Shown piece by piece: positions 18,349 to 26,716 of a stretch of 61,468 bases of DNA. Origin of the DNA: Ideonella aquatica. Lineage in GTDB: Bacteria > Pseudomonadota > Gammaproteobacteria > Burkholderiales > Burkholderiaceae_C. Made by a program: the position numbers and the translations under genes. Below the pieces are notes generated by a model. That model saw only the letters and a program-made list of their open reading frames with translations. It was not told the origin of the DNA and did no database searches. The stretch spans positions 1 through 61,468 of the forward strand of contig NZ_JAGQDE010000023.1 of NCBI RefSeq assembly GCF_018069755.1. Direction: 5' to 3'. Each line of letters opens with the position of its first letter. Position 1 is the first letter of the stretch.

Positions 18349-20040
18349 TCAGGAGCCCCCGCGGACCAGGCGCACCTGGTGCAGGTAGCCGCCGCCGCTG
18401 ACAGGGCTGAACTCCGGCTCGTAGGCCTGGCTGCCGCTGGCCATGTCCATCACCCAGCGGTAGTTGCCGGTGGCATCGACGGTCGCCGTCCAGTGGAGGC
18501 CGCTGTGGCTGCTGTTGACGAACCAGGCCGGCGGCAGCGACGAGCCGGCCGTGGTGATGCCGTAGTCGATGATCGAGCGCATCTCCTCGGCCGTGGGCAG
18601 GCGCCAGTCCGAGAAGCCGCACAGGCGCACGCGGTTGACCTCGGCGATGTAGTCGTCCTTGGCCCAGAGGTTCGCGCCCGGGTTGGTGCCGGTGCCGAAA
18701 TGGATGTTGCTGTCCGTCGAGCGCTGGCCGGTGACGGTCTTGCCCTCCCACACCAGGCCGGTGCGGTTGTCCTTGACGCATTCATCCAGCGCATGGGTGC
18801 CCACCCGCGTGAAGCTCATCTTCTGCACCGCAGCGCGGTGGCCGTCCTGCTGGCCGTTCAGCGCGATCGCGTCGGCCGCCGAGCAGGCGCCCAGCGTGAT
18901 GCCGCCCGTGGTCGAGTAGCACTGGCTGCTGGTGATGCCGCTGTGCGGCAGCCGGGGGGCCGGCGCCGTCACCGCGGGCACGGCCACCGGCAGCTGCCAG
19001 GCGGCCAGCTGCGGGCCGGCCGCGTCGGTGGCATGCAGCACACCGGACTGGTTGCCCGCCGGGGTGGCCAGATCGATCGTGCAGCTGAACAGACGCTGGG
19101 TGGCGCTGGGCGTGCCGGTCTCGGTGGGGGCGGCGGTGCAGCCGTCCACGGCCATGGCCAGCACCGCGTCGGCCTGCAGCGCGGTGCCGCTGACCTTGAA
19201 CTGCACCGTCTCGCCAGCGGTCACGGTGCCGGTGCCGAAGCCGCTGGTGCTGGGGCTGGACCAGGTGACGCCGCTGACGTTGCTGACCACGGCCACGGTG
19301 GGCTGGGCCACGGCCTGGCCGTTGAGGGTCAGCGCCAGCTGGCGCGTGCCGGGCAGACGGAAGCTGCAGCGCACGTCCATCGTCGTGTCGGTGACGTCGG
19401 TGGGCGCGTCGCAGCGGGCATCCGGGTCGTCGCTGACGGCCAGCTGCCAGCCACTGGCCGGCCAGCCGCTGCCGGTCAGGCGCAGCGTGGTCGGCGTCAT
19501 GCGCACGGCCTGGGCCGGGGTCAGCGCCTGCCAGCGCACCGGGGCCACGGTCAGCGTGAACACCGCGCTGCGCACGCCGGTCAGGCCGTCGGCCCCAACC
19601 ACCTGCGCGCTCAGACGGTGCTCGCCCGCGGCCAGCGGCGTGGCCGGTGTCAGGGTCCAGGTGCGACCCGACACCGTGGGCGCGCTGGCCAGCGCCAGAT
19701 CGCCGTCGTAGACGCGCAGCGTCTGGCCGGCGCCCAGCGCGGCGGACAGGGTGCCGCTGATCGTGGGCGTGGTGTCGTCGGTGCGGCCGCCGCTGGTGAC
19801 CGCGCCGGGTTGCGTGGCGCTGTCCGAGCGCACGCTGTCCAGCGTGGTCGAGGGCAGCACCACCGTGCCGCCGCCGCCCTGCGCAGGGTCGCTGGGCACC
19901 TCGCCGCCACCACCGCCGCCGCCGCAGGCGCTCAGCATGGCGCACAGCATCAGGGTCAGGGCAGACCGGCCGAACGCCGGGCTGGACTGGGCGGGTGCGG
20001 CTGTCGATGGCCGCTCAGGTTGGTTCTTGGGGGCGTGCAT
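18349..20040 (-). CDS. Lipoprotein with Ig-like repeats and C-terminal DUF1566 domain
   Basis: A 563-residue lipoprotein. The signal peptide ends in a lipobox (LSAC) followed by a glycine run, marking membrane anchoring. Residues about 90-170 look like a bacterial Ig-like domain, a second beta-rich region follows to about residue 350, and the last 150 residues are a DUF1566 domain (GLVWEGKTVTG, SDWRLPTAEEMRSIIDYG, YLHQVRLVRGG). The ATG at 20040 has GGAGG 7 nt upstream. It probably forms a two-gene unit with the smaller DUF1566 protein; function unknown. Confidence 0.82.
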   Translation of the reverse strand: MHAPKNQPERPSTAAPAQSSPAFGRSALTLMLCAMLSACGGGGGGGEVPSDPAQGGGGTVVLPSTTLDSVRSDSATQPGAVTSGGRTDDTTPTISGTLSAALGAGQTLRVYDGDLALASAPTVSGRTWTLTPATPLAAGEHRLSAQVVGADGLTGVRSAVFTLTVAPVRWQALTPAQAVRMTPTTLRLTGSGWPASGWQLAVSDDPDARCDAPTDVTDTTMDVRCSFRLPGTRQLALTLNGQAVAQPTVAVVSNVSGVTWSSPSTSGFGTGTVTAGETVQFKVSGTALQADAVLAMAVDGCTAAPTETGTPSATQRLFSCTIDLATPAGNQSGVLHATDAAGPQLAAWQLPVAVPAVTAPAPRLPHSGITSSQCYSTTGGITLGACSAADAIALNGQQDGHRAAVQKMSFTRVGTHALDECVKDNRTGLVWEGKTVTGQRSTDSNIHFGTGTNPGANLWAKDDYIAEVNRVRLCGFSDWRLPTAEEMRSIIDYGITTAGSSLPPAWFVNSSHSGLHWTATVDATGNYRWVMDMASGSQAYEPEFSPVSGGGYLHQVRLVRGGS

Positions 20041-20211
20041 GTCAGGTCCTCCACATCGCTGGTCCCGCCACGACACGGGGCCGGGGCGGCGCTGGCGCGA
20101 CTGTAGGAACCGGCACCGGAACCGTCTTCCTCAATCCTGCGGAGTGGCCCGGCAGCGGGCGGGCTGCCTGGCGTCATGCCGATGACAGGACCCGCTTCTA
20201 GCATCGCAGCC

Positions 20212-20607
20212 ATGCTCGAACGCCTCGTCTACCGATCCACCGCCCGCCACGACCTGGGCACGCTGGCGCTGTTCCAACTGCTCACCGCCGCCCAACTGCG
20301 CAATGAGCAGTTGCAGATCACCGGCCACCTGCTCTACCTGGATGGCCAGTTCACCCAGTGCATCGAGGGACCGCCCGAGAGCATCGAACAGCTCTGGCAA
20401 AGCCTGCAGCGCGATGAGCGGCACCACCAGATCGAGCTGCTGATGCGTGGTCCCACCGAAGCCCGTCGCTTCAGTGAATGGAGCATGGCGTTCTCCACCT
20501 ACGCCAGCTTCTATGTGCACGGCCTCAAAGGCTTCTTCCCGGTGGACGACAGCGGCCAGTCGCCGCTGGTGCCGCTGTGCCAGCGGGAGCACGCGCCCGG
20601 CGCCTGA
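20212..20607 (+). CDS. BLUF-domain blue-light sensor
   Basis: A 131-residue protein that is almost only a BLUF domain (FAD-binding blue-light photoreceptor). Expected residues are seen: the early Tyr (RLVYRSTA), the Asn in LRNEQLQITGHLLYL, the Gln in QFTQCIEGP, the DERHH segment and Trp/Met in SEWSMAF. No output domain is fused, so it would signal through a partner. The ATG at 20212 is preferred because it places the Tyr at about residue 7; an alternative start lies 12 codons upstream. It stands between the lipoprotein and the end of the nifB operon, convergent with the latter. Confidence 0.88.
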   Translation: MLERLVYRSTARHDLGTLALFQLLTAAQLRNEQLQITGHLLYLDGQFTQCIEGPPESIEQLWQSLQRDERHHQIELLMRGPTEARRFSEWSMAFSTYASFYVHGLKGFFPVDDSGQSPLVPLCQREHAPGA

Positions 20608-20641
20608 GGCCGGCTCGCGGCGCGCCTGCTCAGCGCCTCAG
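20604..20641. terminator. Weak shared hairpin between the BLUF gene and the nifB operon end
   Basis: A 7-bp inverted repeat CTGAGGC / GCCTCAG with a 24-nt GC-rich loop spans both convergent stop codons. There is no T run, so termination here is only a possibility. Confidence 0.3.
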
Positions 20642-21798
20642 TGTGCCGGCCCCTTGGCGGCCCACAGCGTGTCGACCTGTTGCTTCAGCCGCGCCGCGGC
20701 CTGCAGCGCGCCTTCCAGGTGGCCGGCATGGCGCCGGGCGGTTTCGCTGCCGCCCAGCAGCAGACGGCCCTCCCACAGCGGCTGGCGCAGCCACTCGCTG
20801 GACCAGGCGGGGCCGGCGTGGGCCTCGTCGGCCAGGTCGCGCTGGCTGCAGGTCAGCGGCTCCTGCGCCCAGTCGTGGTGGTGCCATTCACCGTCACCGG
20901 CGCCGGCGCCCCACAGCTGCTCCACCTGGCTGTCCAGCAGCAGGGCCAGGCTGGCCGCGAAGCGCGGGCGCTCGGCCGCCGGCAGCGCGATGAAGCCGGC
21001 CAGGGCGTCGCCGTCGCCGGACACGCCGGCGTCGAAGACCTCGGCCAGCACCGCCTGCGCATGCGGCACCCAGGCGTTGCCGCAGCCGCCGGACTGGCGC
21101 CATGGCGCGGGCCGTCCGGTGGGCGCGGCGAGCGCGGCCTTGGCGGCGGTGGCCATCCAGGTGGGCGTGTCGGCCAGGGCCTGGCTCACCGGCGGCGGCA
21201 GTGCGGGCGTGCAGACGATGTCCTGCGCCACCAGGCGCGGCGGCAGCGCCAGCACCACCTGGCGGGCGGACCAGACGTGGCGCTGTCCGCCCTGCATCAC
21301 GGTGGCGCGGACATGGTCGGCCGCGTCGTCCAGCGACAGCAGCGTGCTGCCCAGGTGCAGGCGCTCACGCGGCAGCAGGCCGGCCAGCGCGGTCACCAGG
21401 GCCGCCATGCCATCGACCAGGCGCTGCGCGCCGCCATGCAGCGCGCCGGGCTGGGGCTGATCGGCCGGCGCGGGCTGGCCATCGGCGCCCAGCGCCATGG
21501 CCTGGCGGCGCGGGCCCTGGGCGGGATCGTCCAGCCACTGCAGCCAGCCGTCGTCGGGCTGCGGCAGCGTGGGCAGGCCCAGCTGGCGCACCACCTGGGT
21601 GATCGCCGGCTGACTGGCCGGCCAGAACCAGGTGGGACCCAGGTCCAGCGCCGGACCGGCCGAGGGCAGGCGCGTCAGCACCCGGCCGCCCAGGCGCGGG
21701 CGCGCCTCAAGCAGCTGCCAGTCCAGGCCGCGCGCCTGCAGGCCCTGGGCCAGTGCCAGGCCGCAGACACCGCCCCCGACGACCAGGACGTCGATCAT
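20638..21798 (-). CDS. FAD-dependent amine-oxidase-like oxidoreductase
   Basis: A 386-residue flavoprotein with an N-terminal dinucleotide-binding motif (VLVVGGGVCGLALAQGL), the ARPRLGGRVLT segment typical of amine-oxidase-fold enzymes, GGAQRLVDGM, and the C-terminal FAD motif (RLLLGGSETARRHAGHLEGA). The substrate is unknown. It is the last gene of the nifB operon, 13 bp after a [2Fe-2S] ferredoxin, which could be its redox partner. Confidence 0.82.
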   Translation of the reverse strand: MIDVLVVGGGVCGLALAQGLQARGLDWQLLEARPRLGGRVLTRLPSAGPALDLGPTWFWPASQPAITQVVRQLGLPTLPQPDDGWLQWLDDPAQGPRRQAMALGADGQPAPADQPQPGALHGGAQRLVDGMAALVTALAGLLPRERLHLGSTLLSLDDAADHVRATVMQGGQRHVWSARQVVLALPPRLVAQDIVCTPALPPPVSQALADTPTWMATAAKAALAAPTGRPAPWRQSGGCGNAWVPHAQAVLAEVFDAGVSGDGDALAGFIALPAAERPRFAASLALLLDSQVEQLWGAGAGDGEWHHHDWAQEPLTCSQRDLADEAHAGPAWSSEWLRQPLWEGRLLLGGSETARRHAGHLEGALQAAARLKQQVDTLWAAKGPAH

Positions 21799-21811
21799 GG
21801 CCCGGTGCCGC

Positions 21812-22114
21812 TCAACCCGACAGCGCGCCCAGCAACTCCACCGTCACCGGCTCGCTGCCCAGCGTGACCTGACAGGCCAGGCGGCTCTTGCTGCCCACGC
21901 CGACCAGGGTGTCGAGCTTGGCGTTCTCGGCCGGGGTCAGCCGGCTGATGGTCTTGCGGCCTTCGGTGACGAACAGGTGGCAGCCGCCGCAGCTGGCGTT
22001 GCCGCCGCATTGGCCGGCCAGCTGCAGGCCGGCGTTGATCAGGGTCTGCAGCAGGTTGGCGCCGGCGGCGAATTCGACCGTGGTGCCCGCGGGCAGGACG
22101 GTGAGCGTGGTCAT
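21812..22114 (-). CDS. 2Fe-2S ferredoxin
   Basis: A 100-residue [2Fe-2S] ferredoxin with ligands C36, C42, C45 (CGGNASCGGC) and C81 (RLACQV). Short, acidic, no signal. AAGGAG precedes the ATG. It lies between the SIR2-like gene and the FAD oxidoreductase gene in the nifB operon and is distinct from the ferredoxins at 715, 28973, 33571 and 40654. Confidence 0.9.
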   Translation of the reverse strand: MTTLTVLPAGTTVEFAAGANLLQTLINAGLQLAGQCGGNASCGGCHLFVTEGRKTISRLTPAENAKLDTLVGVGSKSRLACQVTLGSEPVTVELLGALSG

Positions 22115-22126
22115 CTCAAGACTCCT

Positions 22127-22981
22127 TCAAGGTTCGATGAAAGCCGGCGTGCGGCCGGTGAGCTGCGCGGCCACGTCGGCCAGCGGCAGCGCGATGCGGG
22201 TGATGCCCTGCTCCTCCAGGAAGCGGGCCTCCATGCGGGTGGGCTCGTCGGGCAGCACCGCGTAGTGCGGGCCGGCCGAGCGCTTCATGATCTGGCGCGC
22301 GAAGCTGCGCGGCAGCTGGTCGTTGAAGCGGCAGCCCAGGAAGACGAATCCCAGGCTGGCGCGGCGCTGCTGCACCAGGGCCGGGATCGGCGTCTGGATG
22401 TCGATCTCGGTCAGCACCTCGACGTAGTCCGAGTCGCTGACCAGGTAGTTGGACGCCGGCGCGTGGCCGCCCCAGGGTTTGTAGAACACCGTGCGCACGT
22501 CCACCGGCTCGTCGGCCAGCGCAGCGCCGTCAGCGCCGTACCAGCCGCACCAGGTGCCGAAGTGCTCGCTCTGCGACAGGCCCTGCACCTCGGCGAAGGA
22601 GGCAGCGGCATCGACCAGCGCCGTGCGCATCGTGTCGTCGTACCAGCCCGCCACGATCAGCGGGCTGCGCAGAGCCGCCAGCCAGCGGTGCAGCGCGCTG
22701 GGCAGCGGCTGCGCGGTGAACGCCGCGTCCATGCCGGCCACCAGGGTCTTGCGGTGCTTGAAGTTCTCGATGAACTGCGCCGCCTGCGTCAGCCGGTTCC
22801 TGATCTTGCCCGGCACGCTGTTGCGCGCGGTCAGCAGCGCCGCCAGCGCCAGCGGCTCGGCCGGCACCGGCGGGTTCTCGACCAACCCCAGCATCGCCGG
22901 CCCCAGATACGGCGCCAGCGTGCCGCCGGCCAGGCCCTCGGCCACGGCCTCGGGCAGATGTTCCAGTGTGTCAAAGCTCAT
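22127..22981 (-). CDS. SIR2-like domain protein of the nif region
   Basis: A 284-residue protein with the layout of SIR2-like (SIR2_2) NAD-binding domains: LAPYLGPAMLGLVE for the Rossmann glycine loop, VAGWYDDTMRTAL where such proteins have a T-N-Y-D segment, SDSDYVEVLTEIDI, and SLGFVFLGCRFNDQLPR. The usual Asn of the NAD site reads Gly (AGWYDD), so activity is uncertain. Similar genes are known in other nif regions. The ATG at 22981 has GAGG upstream and follows a repeat element. Confidence 0.75.
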   Translation of the reverse strand: MSFDTLEHLPEAVAEGLAGGTLAPYLGPAMLGLVENPPVPAEPLALAALLTARNSVPGKIRNRLTQAAQFIENFKHRKTLVAGMDAAFTAQPLPSALHRWLAALRSPLIVAGWYDDTMRTALVDAAASFAEVQGLSQSEHFGTWCGWYGADGAALADEPVDVRTVFYKPWGGHAPASNYLVSDSDYVEVLTEIDIQTPIPALVQQRRASLGFVFLGCRFNDQLPRSFARQIMKRSAGPHYAVLPDEPTRMEARFLEEQGITRIALPLADVAAQLTGRTPAFIEP

Positions 22982-23040
22982 ATCGATCAACCTCGCTCTC
23001 GTGTACTGACTTCGCTCGACCAGCACCGCGACCCCATCCA

Positions 23041-23125
23041 GTCCCTGGCGCGGATCCGGCTTCGCCGGTCCGCTGCCAGAGCCCCCCCGGGGGGTGGCGA
23101 GCCTGGGGGCACCAATCAGCGAGCC
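23041..23125. repeat. Dispersed intergenic repeat I, copy 1
   Basis: Hairpin core CGGATCCGGCTTCGCCGGTC (23051-23070) and a C-run/G-run (CCCCCCCGGGGGG), followed by TGGCGAGCCTGGGGGC. It sits directly after the stop of the DegT-like gene within the nifB operon. Related copies are at 28885-28975 and 43006-43095. An 18-bp direct repeat (AGCGAGCCTGGGGGCAC-like) is present at its right end. Confidence 0.85.
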
Positions 23126-23133
23126 TGGGGGCA

Positions 23134-24423
23134 CTAATAGATCGCTGCACCCGCGCCGATGTTGGTGGCGGTGTCCTGCAGCGTGGCGACGATGAACTTC
23201 ACCTCGTCGTCGTCCAGGTGGGCATGGAAAGGCAGGGCCAGCGCGCGGTCGCCGATGCGTTCGGCCAGCGGCAGGTCCCCGCGCTGCCAGCCCTGCTGCT
23301 GGTAGAAGAACTGCTGGTGCAGCGGCTTGCAGTAGGGCGCGGCCTCGATGTGCTCGGCGGCCAGGTCCTCGACGATCTGCTTGCGCGCGCTGGCCGTGAA
23401 GCGGGTGCCCAGGTGCACCACCCAGACCATCCAGTGCACGACGTCGACGCCCTCGCCGATGTAGGGTGGCTTGATGCCCTCGAAGCTGTTGGTGTGCTGC
23501 CGGTAGCTGCGCTCCACCGACTGGCGCCGCTCGAGCAGGCCGTCGATGCGCGCCAGCTGCGCCACGCCCAGCGCCGCGCCCAGTTCGCCCATCGCCGCCT
23601 GCAGCGGCACGCGTGCACCCACCGCCACCGCGTTGCGGTCCTTGATCGAGCGCTGGCGCAGGTAGCGCAGCTCGATCGCCAGGCGGTCGTCGTCGGTCAC
23701 CACCATCGCGCCCTCGCCGCAGCACAGCGCCGAGGGTTGCGAGAAGTCGAACACCGCCAGGTCGCCGAAGCGGCCCACCGGGCGGCCGCGGTAGCGCGAA
23801 CCGATGGCTTCGGTCGAGTCCTCGATCAGGCGCAGGCCGTGGCGCTCGGCCAGCGCGCGCAGCGCGTCCCAGGCGGCCGGGTGGCCGTTGACGTTGCCCG
23901 CCAGCAGGGCGCGGGTACGCGGCGTGATGCGCGCCTCGGCGCGCGCGGCATCCAGGCAGCCGGTCCAGTAGTGGATCTCCGAGAACACCGGCGTCGCACC
24001 CGCCAGCGTGATGGCCTGCGCCACCTGGTGCCAGCCATGCGGCGAGCAGATCACCTCGTCGCCCGGCCCGATCCCCAGCGCCCGCAGCGCCAGCCAGGTG
24101 CCCAGCGTGCCGCTGGCCACCGCCACCGCATGGCGCCGCCCCAGCCAGTCGGCAAAGGCGCGCTCGAAGCGCTCGACCATCGGCCCGGCGCTCAGGCGCG
24201 AGCCGCCCAGCGCGGTCTGCACCAGGGTCTGCTCCAGCTCGGAGAAGTCGGGGTCGGACAGCGGGATCCAGTCGTCGCCGAGCAGTTCGTCGGTCTGCGG
24301 CGTCTCGCCGGCCACCAGGCCGTCGGGGCCGATCAGGGCCTCGTCGGCATCGGGCCCCTCGGCGGCGGCGCCGGCGACCGTCCTGACCGCGGCCGTGTGA
24401 AGGGCGGCGTCCATCTCAGACAT
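23134..24423 (-). CDS. DegT/DnrJ/EryC1-type aminotransferase-fold protein lacking the PLP lysine
   Basis: A 429-residue protein with the DegT (AHBA synthase) fold: a 50-residue N-terminal extension, then LSAGPMVERFERAFADWLG, HAVAVASGTLGTWLALRALG, GDEVICSPHGW, RLIEDSTEAIGSRYRG and GRFGDLAVFDFS. Where the family has the PLP-binding Lys (F-P-T-K-N), this protein reads FSQPSALCCGEGAMVV and contains no lysine, so ordinary transamination is unlikely. The role in nitrogen fixation is unknown. Start may be 24423 or 24414. Confidence 0.82.
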   Translation of the reverse strand: MSEMDAALHTAAVRTVAGAAAEGPDADEALIGPDGLVAGETPQTDELLGDDWIPLSDPDFSELEQTLVQTALGGSRLSAGPMVERFERAFADWLGRRHAVAVASGTLGTWLALRALGIGPGDEVICSPHGWHQVAQAITLAGATPVFSEIHYWTGCLDAARAEARITPRTRALLAGNVNGHPAAWDALRALAERHGLRLIEDSTEAIGSRYRGRPVGRFGDLAVFDFSQPSALCCGEGAMVVTDDDRLAIELRYLRQRSIKDRNAVAVGARVPLQAAMGELGAALGVAQLARIDGLLERRQSVERSYRQHTNSFEGIKPPYIGEGVDVVHWMVWVVHLGTRFTASARKQIVEDLAAEHIEAAPYCKPLHQQFFYQQQGWQRGDLPLAERIGDRALALPFHAHLDDDEVKFIVATLQDTATNIGAGAAIY

Positions 24424-24664
24424 CCGCCAGGTAGAGGCCGGCCAGTGCGCCGGGATCGTGGCTGACGCTCCAGCAGTGGCCATCACTGGCCGCGCCCCAC
24501 AGCGCGCGGCGCGCACCCTGGGCCAGCGGCGCTTCGCCGCGCATGTCGAAGGCGTCCACCACCATCACCCGCAGCGGTGCCAGCTGCCGGCGCAGCACGG
24601 CCGCGGCCTCGCGCACCGTGGGCTGGGCCTCGGCCAGGCTCAGGGCCTCGTCAACGGTGGCCAT
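24416..24664 (-). CDS. DUF6129-like small nif-region protein
   Basis: An 82-residue protein. The C-terminal half (MVVDAFDMRG, DGHCWSVSHDPGALAGLYLADV) resembles the small DUF6129-type proteins found in nif clusters, though this assignment is from memory of the pattern. It lies between nifT (1-bp gap) and the DegT-like gene (overlap), so all are translated together. Function unknown. Confidence 0.65.
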   Translation of the reverse strand: MATVDEALSLAEAQPTVREAAAVLRRQLAPLRVMVVDAFDMRGEAPLAQGARRALWGAASDGHCWSVSHDPGALAGLYLADV

Positions 24665-24665
24665 C

Positions 24666-24878
24666 TCAGTCACCGCTGAGGCGGCGCGCCTCGACCGTGA
24701 TCGGCAGCGCGGTGCCATCGGGCATCTCGGGCAGGGCCAGCACCCAGTCGTTGCCCAGCGTCACCGTGCCACCCCACAGGCCCGGCTTCTCCTGCGAGAC
24801 GATGGTCTCCTCCAGGTCCTTCTTGGCGACATAGGCCGACAACGCGCCGGTGGAGGTCTTGCGGATCATGACTTTCAT
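24666..24878 (-). CDS. nifT: Nitrogen fixation protein NifT/FixU
   Basis: A 70-residue NifT with family features MKVMIRKTSTGALSAYVAKK near the start and GGTVTLGNDWVLALP in the middle. NifT is a small nif-conserved protein of unclear function, usually beside nifDK but here downstream of nifS. GGAG precedes the ATG by about 8 nt. Confidence 0.93.
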   Translation of the reverse strand: MKVMIRKTSTGALSAYVAKKDLEETIVSQEKPGLWGGTVTLGNDWVLALPEMPDGTALPITVEARRLSGD

Positions 24879-24897
24879 GGGGTTCTCCAGGAGGTGT

Positions 24898-26064
24898 TCA
24901 GGCGGCGGCGGCCAGCTCGGCCAGCAGCGGCACGATGGCGCGCTCGACGGCGGCCAGCGTGCGGGCGATGTCGGTGTCGGTGGTGTCGCGGCCCAGCGAG
25001 AAGCGGATGCCGGCGCGCGCCTCGTGCGGCGTGCAGCCCATGGCCAGCAGCACGGCGGAGGGCTCGGTGCCGCCCGCCGCGCACGCCGCGCCGCTGCTGG
25101 CGACGATGCCCTCGCGCTCCAGCGCATGCAGCACGCGCTCGGCGTCCAGCGTGCCGAAGCGCAGGCCCAGCGTGTTGGGCAGGCGCGGTGCGCCCTCACC
25201 GAAGACCACCAGCGCCGGCACGCGCTGGCGCAGCCGCTGCGCCAGGCGGTCGCGCAGGCCCTGGATGCGCGGCAGATCCGCCTCCAGCGTGGCGGCCACG
25301 CGGGTGGCGGCGGCGGCGAAGCCGGCAATGCCGGGCGCGTTCTCGGTGCCACCGCGCCGGTGGCGCTCCTGCCGGCCGCCGATCAGCGGCGGCCAGTCCA
25401 GGCCCTTGCGAATCACCAGCGCACCCACCCCCTTGGGGCCGTGCAGCTTGTGGGCAGAGACCGACCACAGGTCGGCCCCGCTGGCGTCAAAACGCAGCGT
25501 GCACTTGCCCAGCGCCTGCGTGGCGTCCACATGGAAGGGCACGCCGTGCGCGCGCGCCAGCACCGACAGGGCCTGCAGCGGCATGCACACGCCGGTCTCG
25601 TTGTTGGCGGCCATCACCGACAGCAGCGCCACGTCGGGCCCGATCAGGCGGGCGGCAGCGTCGACATCCACCACCCCCCGCGCATCCACCGGCAGCAGAT
25701 CGACCGGCGTGCCCTGCGCGCGCAGGCGTTCAGCCAGGCCCAGCAGGCCAGGGTGCTCGACCGCGGAGAGCAGCAGCCGCGTGCGGCCCAGCGCCCGACC
25801 GCGCGACAGCGCGCCCAGCACCGCCGCGTGGTTGGACTCGGTGGCGCCGCTGGTGAAGACCAGCTCGGCCGGCTGGCAACCGATCACCCGCGCCAGCGCC
25901 GCGCGCGCGGCACCCAGCCGCTGGCGCGCCGCCTGGCCGGGCGCATGCATCGACGAGGGATTGGCCCAGTCCTGGCGCAGCGCCTGCAGCATCGCCTCGA
26001 CCGCCTCCGGGGCCGGCGCGGTGGTGGCGTTGTGGTCCAGGTAGACCGGCGACGCCACGCTCAT
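24898..26064 (-). CDS. nifS: Cysteine desulfurase, NifS type
   Basis: A 388-residue PLP enzyme that releases sulfur from cysteine for Fe-S cluster assembly. It has YLDHNATTAPAP at the N-terminus, [14 protein letters not shown], the PLP lysine in VSAHKLHGPKGVGAL and the catalytic Cys loop SSGAACAAGGTEPSAVL. It overlaps the preceding unknown gene by 4 nt (ATGA). It is clearly different from the IscS-like enzyme at 44317, giving this cluster two desulfurases. Confidence 0.93.
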   Translation of the reverse strand: MSVASPVYLDHNATTAPAPEAVEAMLQALRQDWANPSSMHAPGQAARQRLGAARAALARVIGCQPAELVFTSGATESNHAAVLGALSRGRALGRTRLLLSAVEHPGLLGLAERLRAQGTPVDLLPVDARGVVDVDAAARLIGPDVALLSVMAANNETGVCMPLQALSVLARAHGVPFHVDATQALGKCTLRFDASGADLWSVSAHKLHGPKGVGALVIRKGLDWPPLIGGRQERHRRGGTENAPGIAGFAAAATRVAATLEADLPRIQGLRDRLAQRLRQRVPALVVFGEGAPRLPNTLGLRFGTLDAERVLHALEREGIVASSGAACAAGGTEPSAVLLAMGCTPHEARAGIRFSLGRDTTDTDIARTLAAVERAIVPLLAELAAAA

Positions 26065-26423
26065 TGCCAGAACTCCTTCAGCGGGTCGTCCACCAGCCGC
26101 GCCAGCGCGTCGGCCAGCGTCGCGGCGCGCAGCTTGAAGACCCAGGCGCGCCGACGGTGGTCGTGCGCGTGCAGGTGCCACTGGCCCGCCACCGGCTGCA
26201 GCCAGGCGATCTCGATGATGCCGCCAAGCGGGTCCACGCTGCGCGAGCAGTTGGGGCTGAGCACCTGCCAGCCCTTGCCGCCCGGCCCAGGCTGGACCTG
26301 CGGCTGCACGTACTTGTAGCGGTGCCGGGCTTCCAGCGCGACCTCGATGCGCGCGCGGTCGAGCACATAGACCGCCGCCGGCTCGAAGCGGCCGGCAGGG
26401 GGCTGGAGCTGCCCGGCGGCCAT
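26061..26423 (-). CDS. Protein of unknown function between nifZ-like and nifS
   Basis: A 120-residue protein that I do not recognise, rich in basic and aromatic residues (RHRYKYVQPQVQPG, AHDHRRRAWVFKL). It has one Cys (SPNCSRSVDP) and several His. It is tightly packed: 3 bp after the nifZ-like stop and overlapping the nifS start. Position implies a role in Fe-S or cofactor assembly, by inference only. Confidence 0.75.
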   Translation of the reverse strand: MAAGQLQPPAGRFEPAAVYVLDRARIEVALEARHRYKYVQPQVQPGPGGKGWQVLSPNCSRSVDPLGGIIEIAWLQPVAGQWHLHAHDHRRRAWVFKLRAATLADALARLVDDPLKEFWQ

Positions 26424-26426
26424 GGC

Positions 26427-26693
26427 TCAGGCCTCGGACACCGCGGCGGTGGCCGGCGCGGCGCGCTCGAGCTCTTCCTCGAGGCAGCCCACCACCGTGC
26501 GGCCGAACTCGACCATGTAGACCGGCAGATTCGCCTCGGCATGGTGGCCGACCTGGACCACCTCGCCCAGGCTGCCGGCGCGCACCAGCAGCGCGCCCTC
26601 GTCGACATCCGGGTAGCTGCCGTCGTTGAACAGGTCGACCGTGGCGCGCACGGGCTGTCCCCAGGCGTAGATCGGGGCGCGGGGTTCGATCAT
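26427..26693 (-). CDS. NifZ-like protein (second copy)
   Basis: An 88-residue protein matching the NifZ domain: YAWGQPVRATVDLFNDGSYP, GALLVRAGSLGEVVQVG and LPVYMVEFGRTVVGCLEEEL, with the same order of motifs as the nifZ just upstream (VASRSVIRNDGTYPG, GDVLVERGDIGYVRSIG, IYAVEF). NifZ takes part in maturation of the second P-cluster in other diazotrophs. Tandem NifZ-type genes suggest duplication with divergence. Confidence 0.85.
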   Translation of the reverse strand: MIEPRAPIYAWGQPVRATVDLFNDGSYPDVDEGALLVRAGSLGEVVQVGHHAEANLPVYMVEFGRTVVGCLEEELERAAPATAAVSEA

Positions 26694-26716
26694 CAGAGCT
26701 CTCCTGTCGGAACGGT

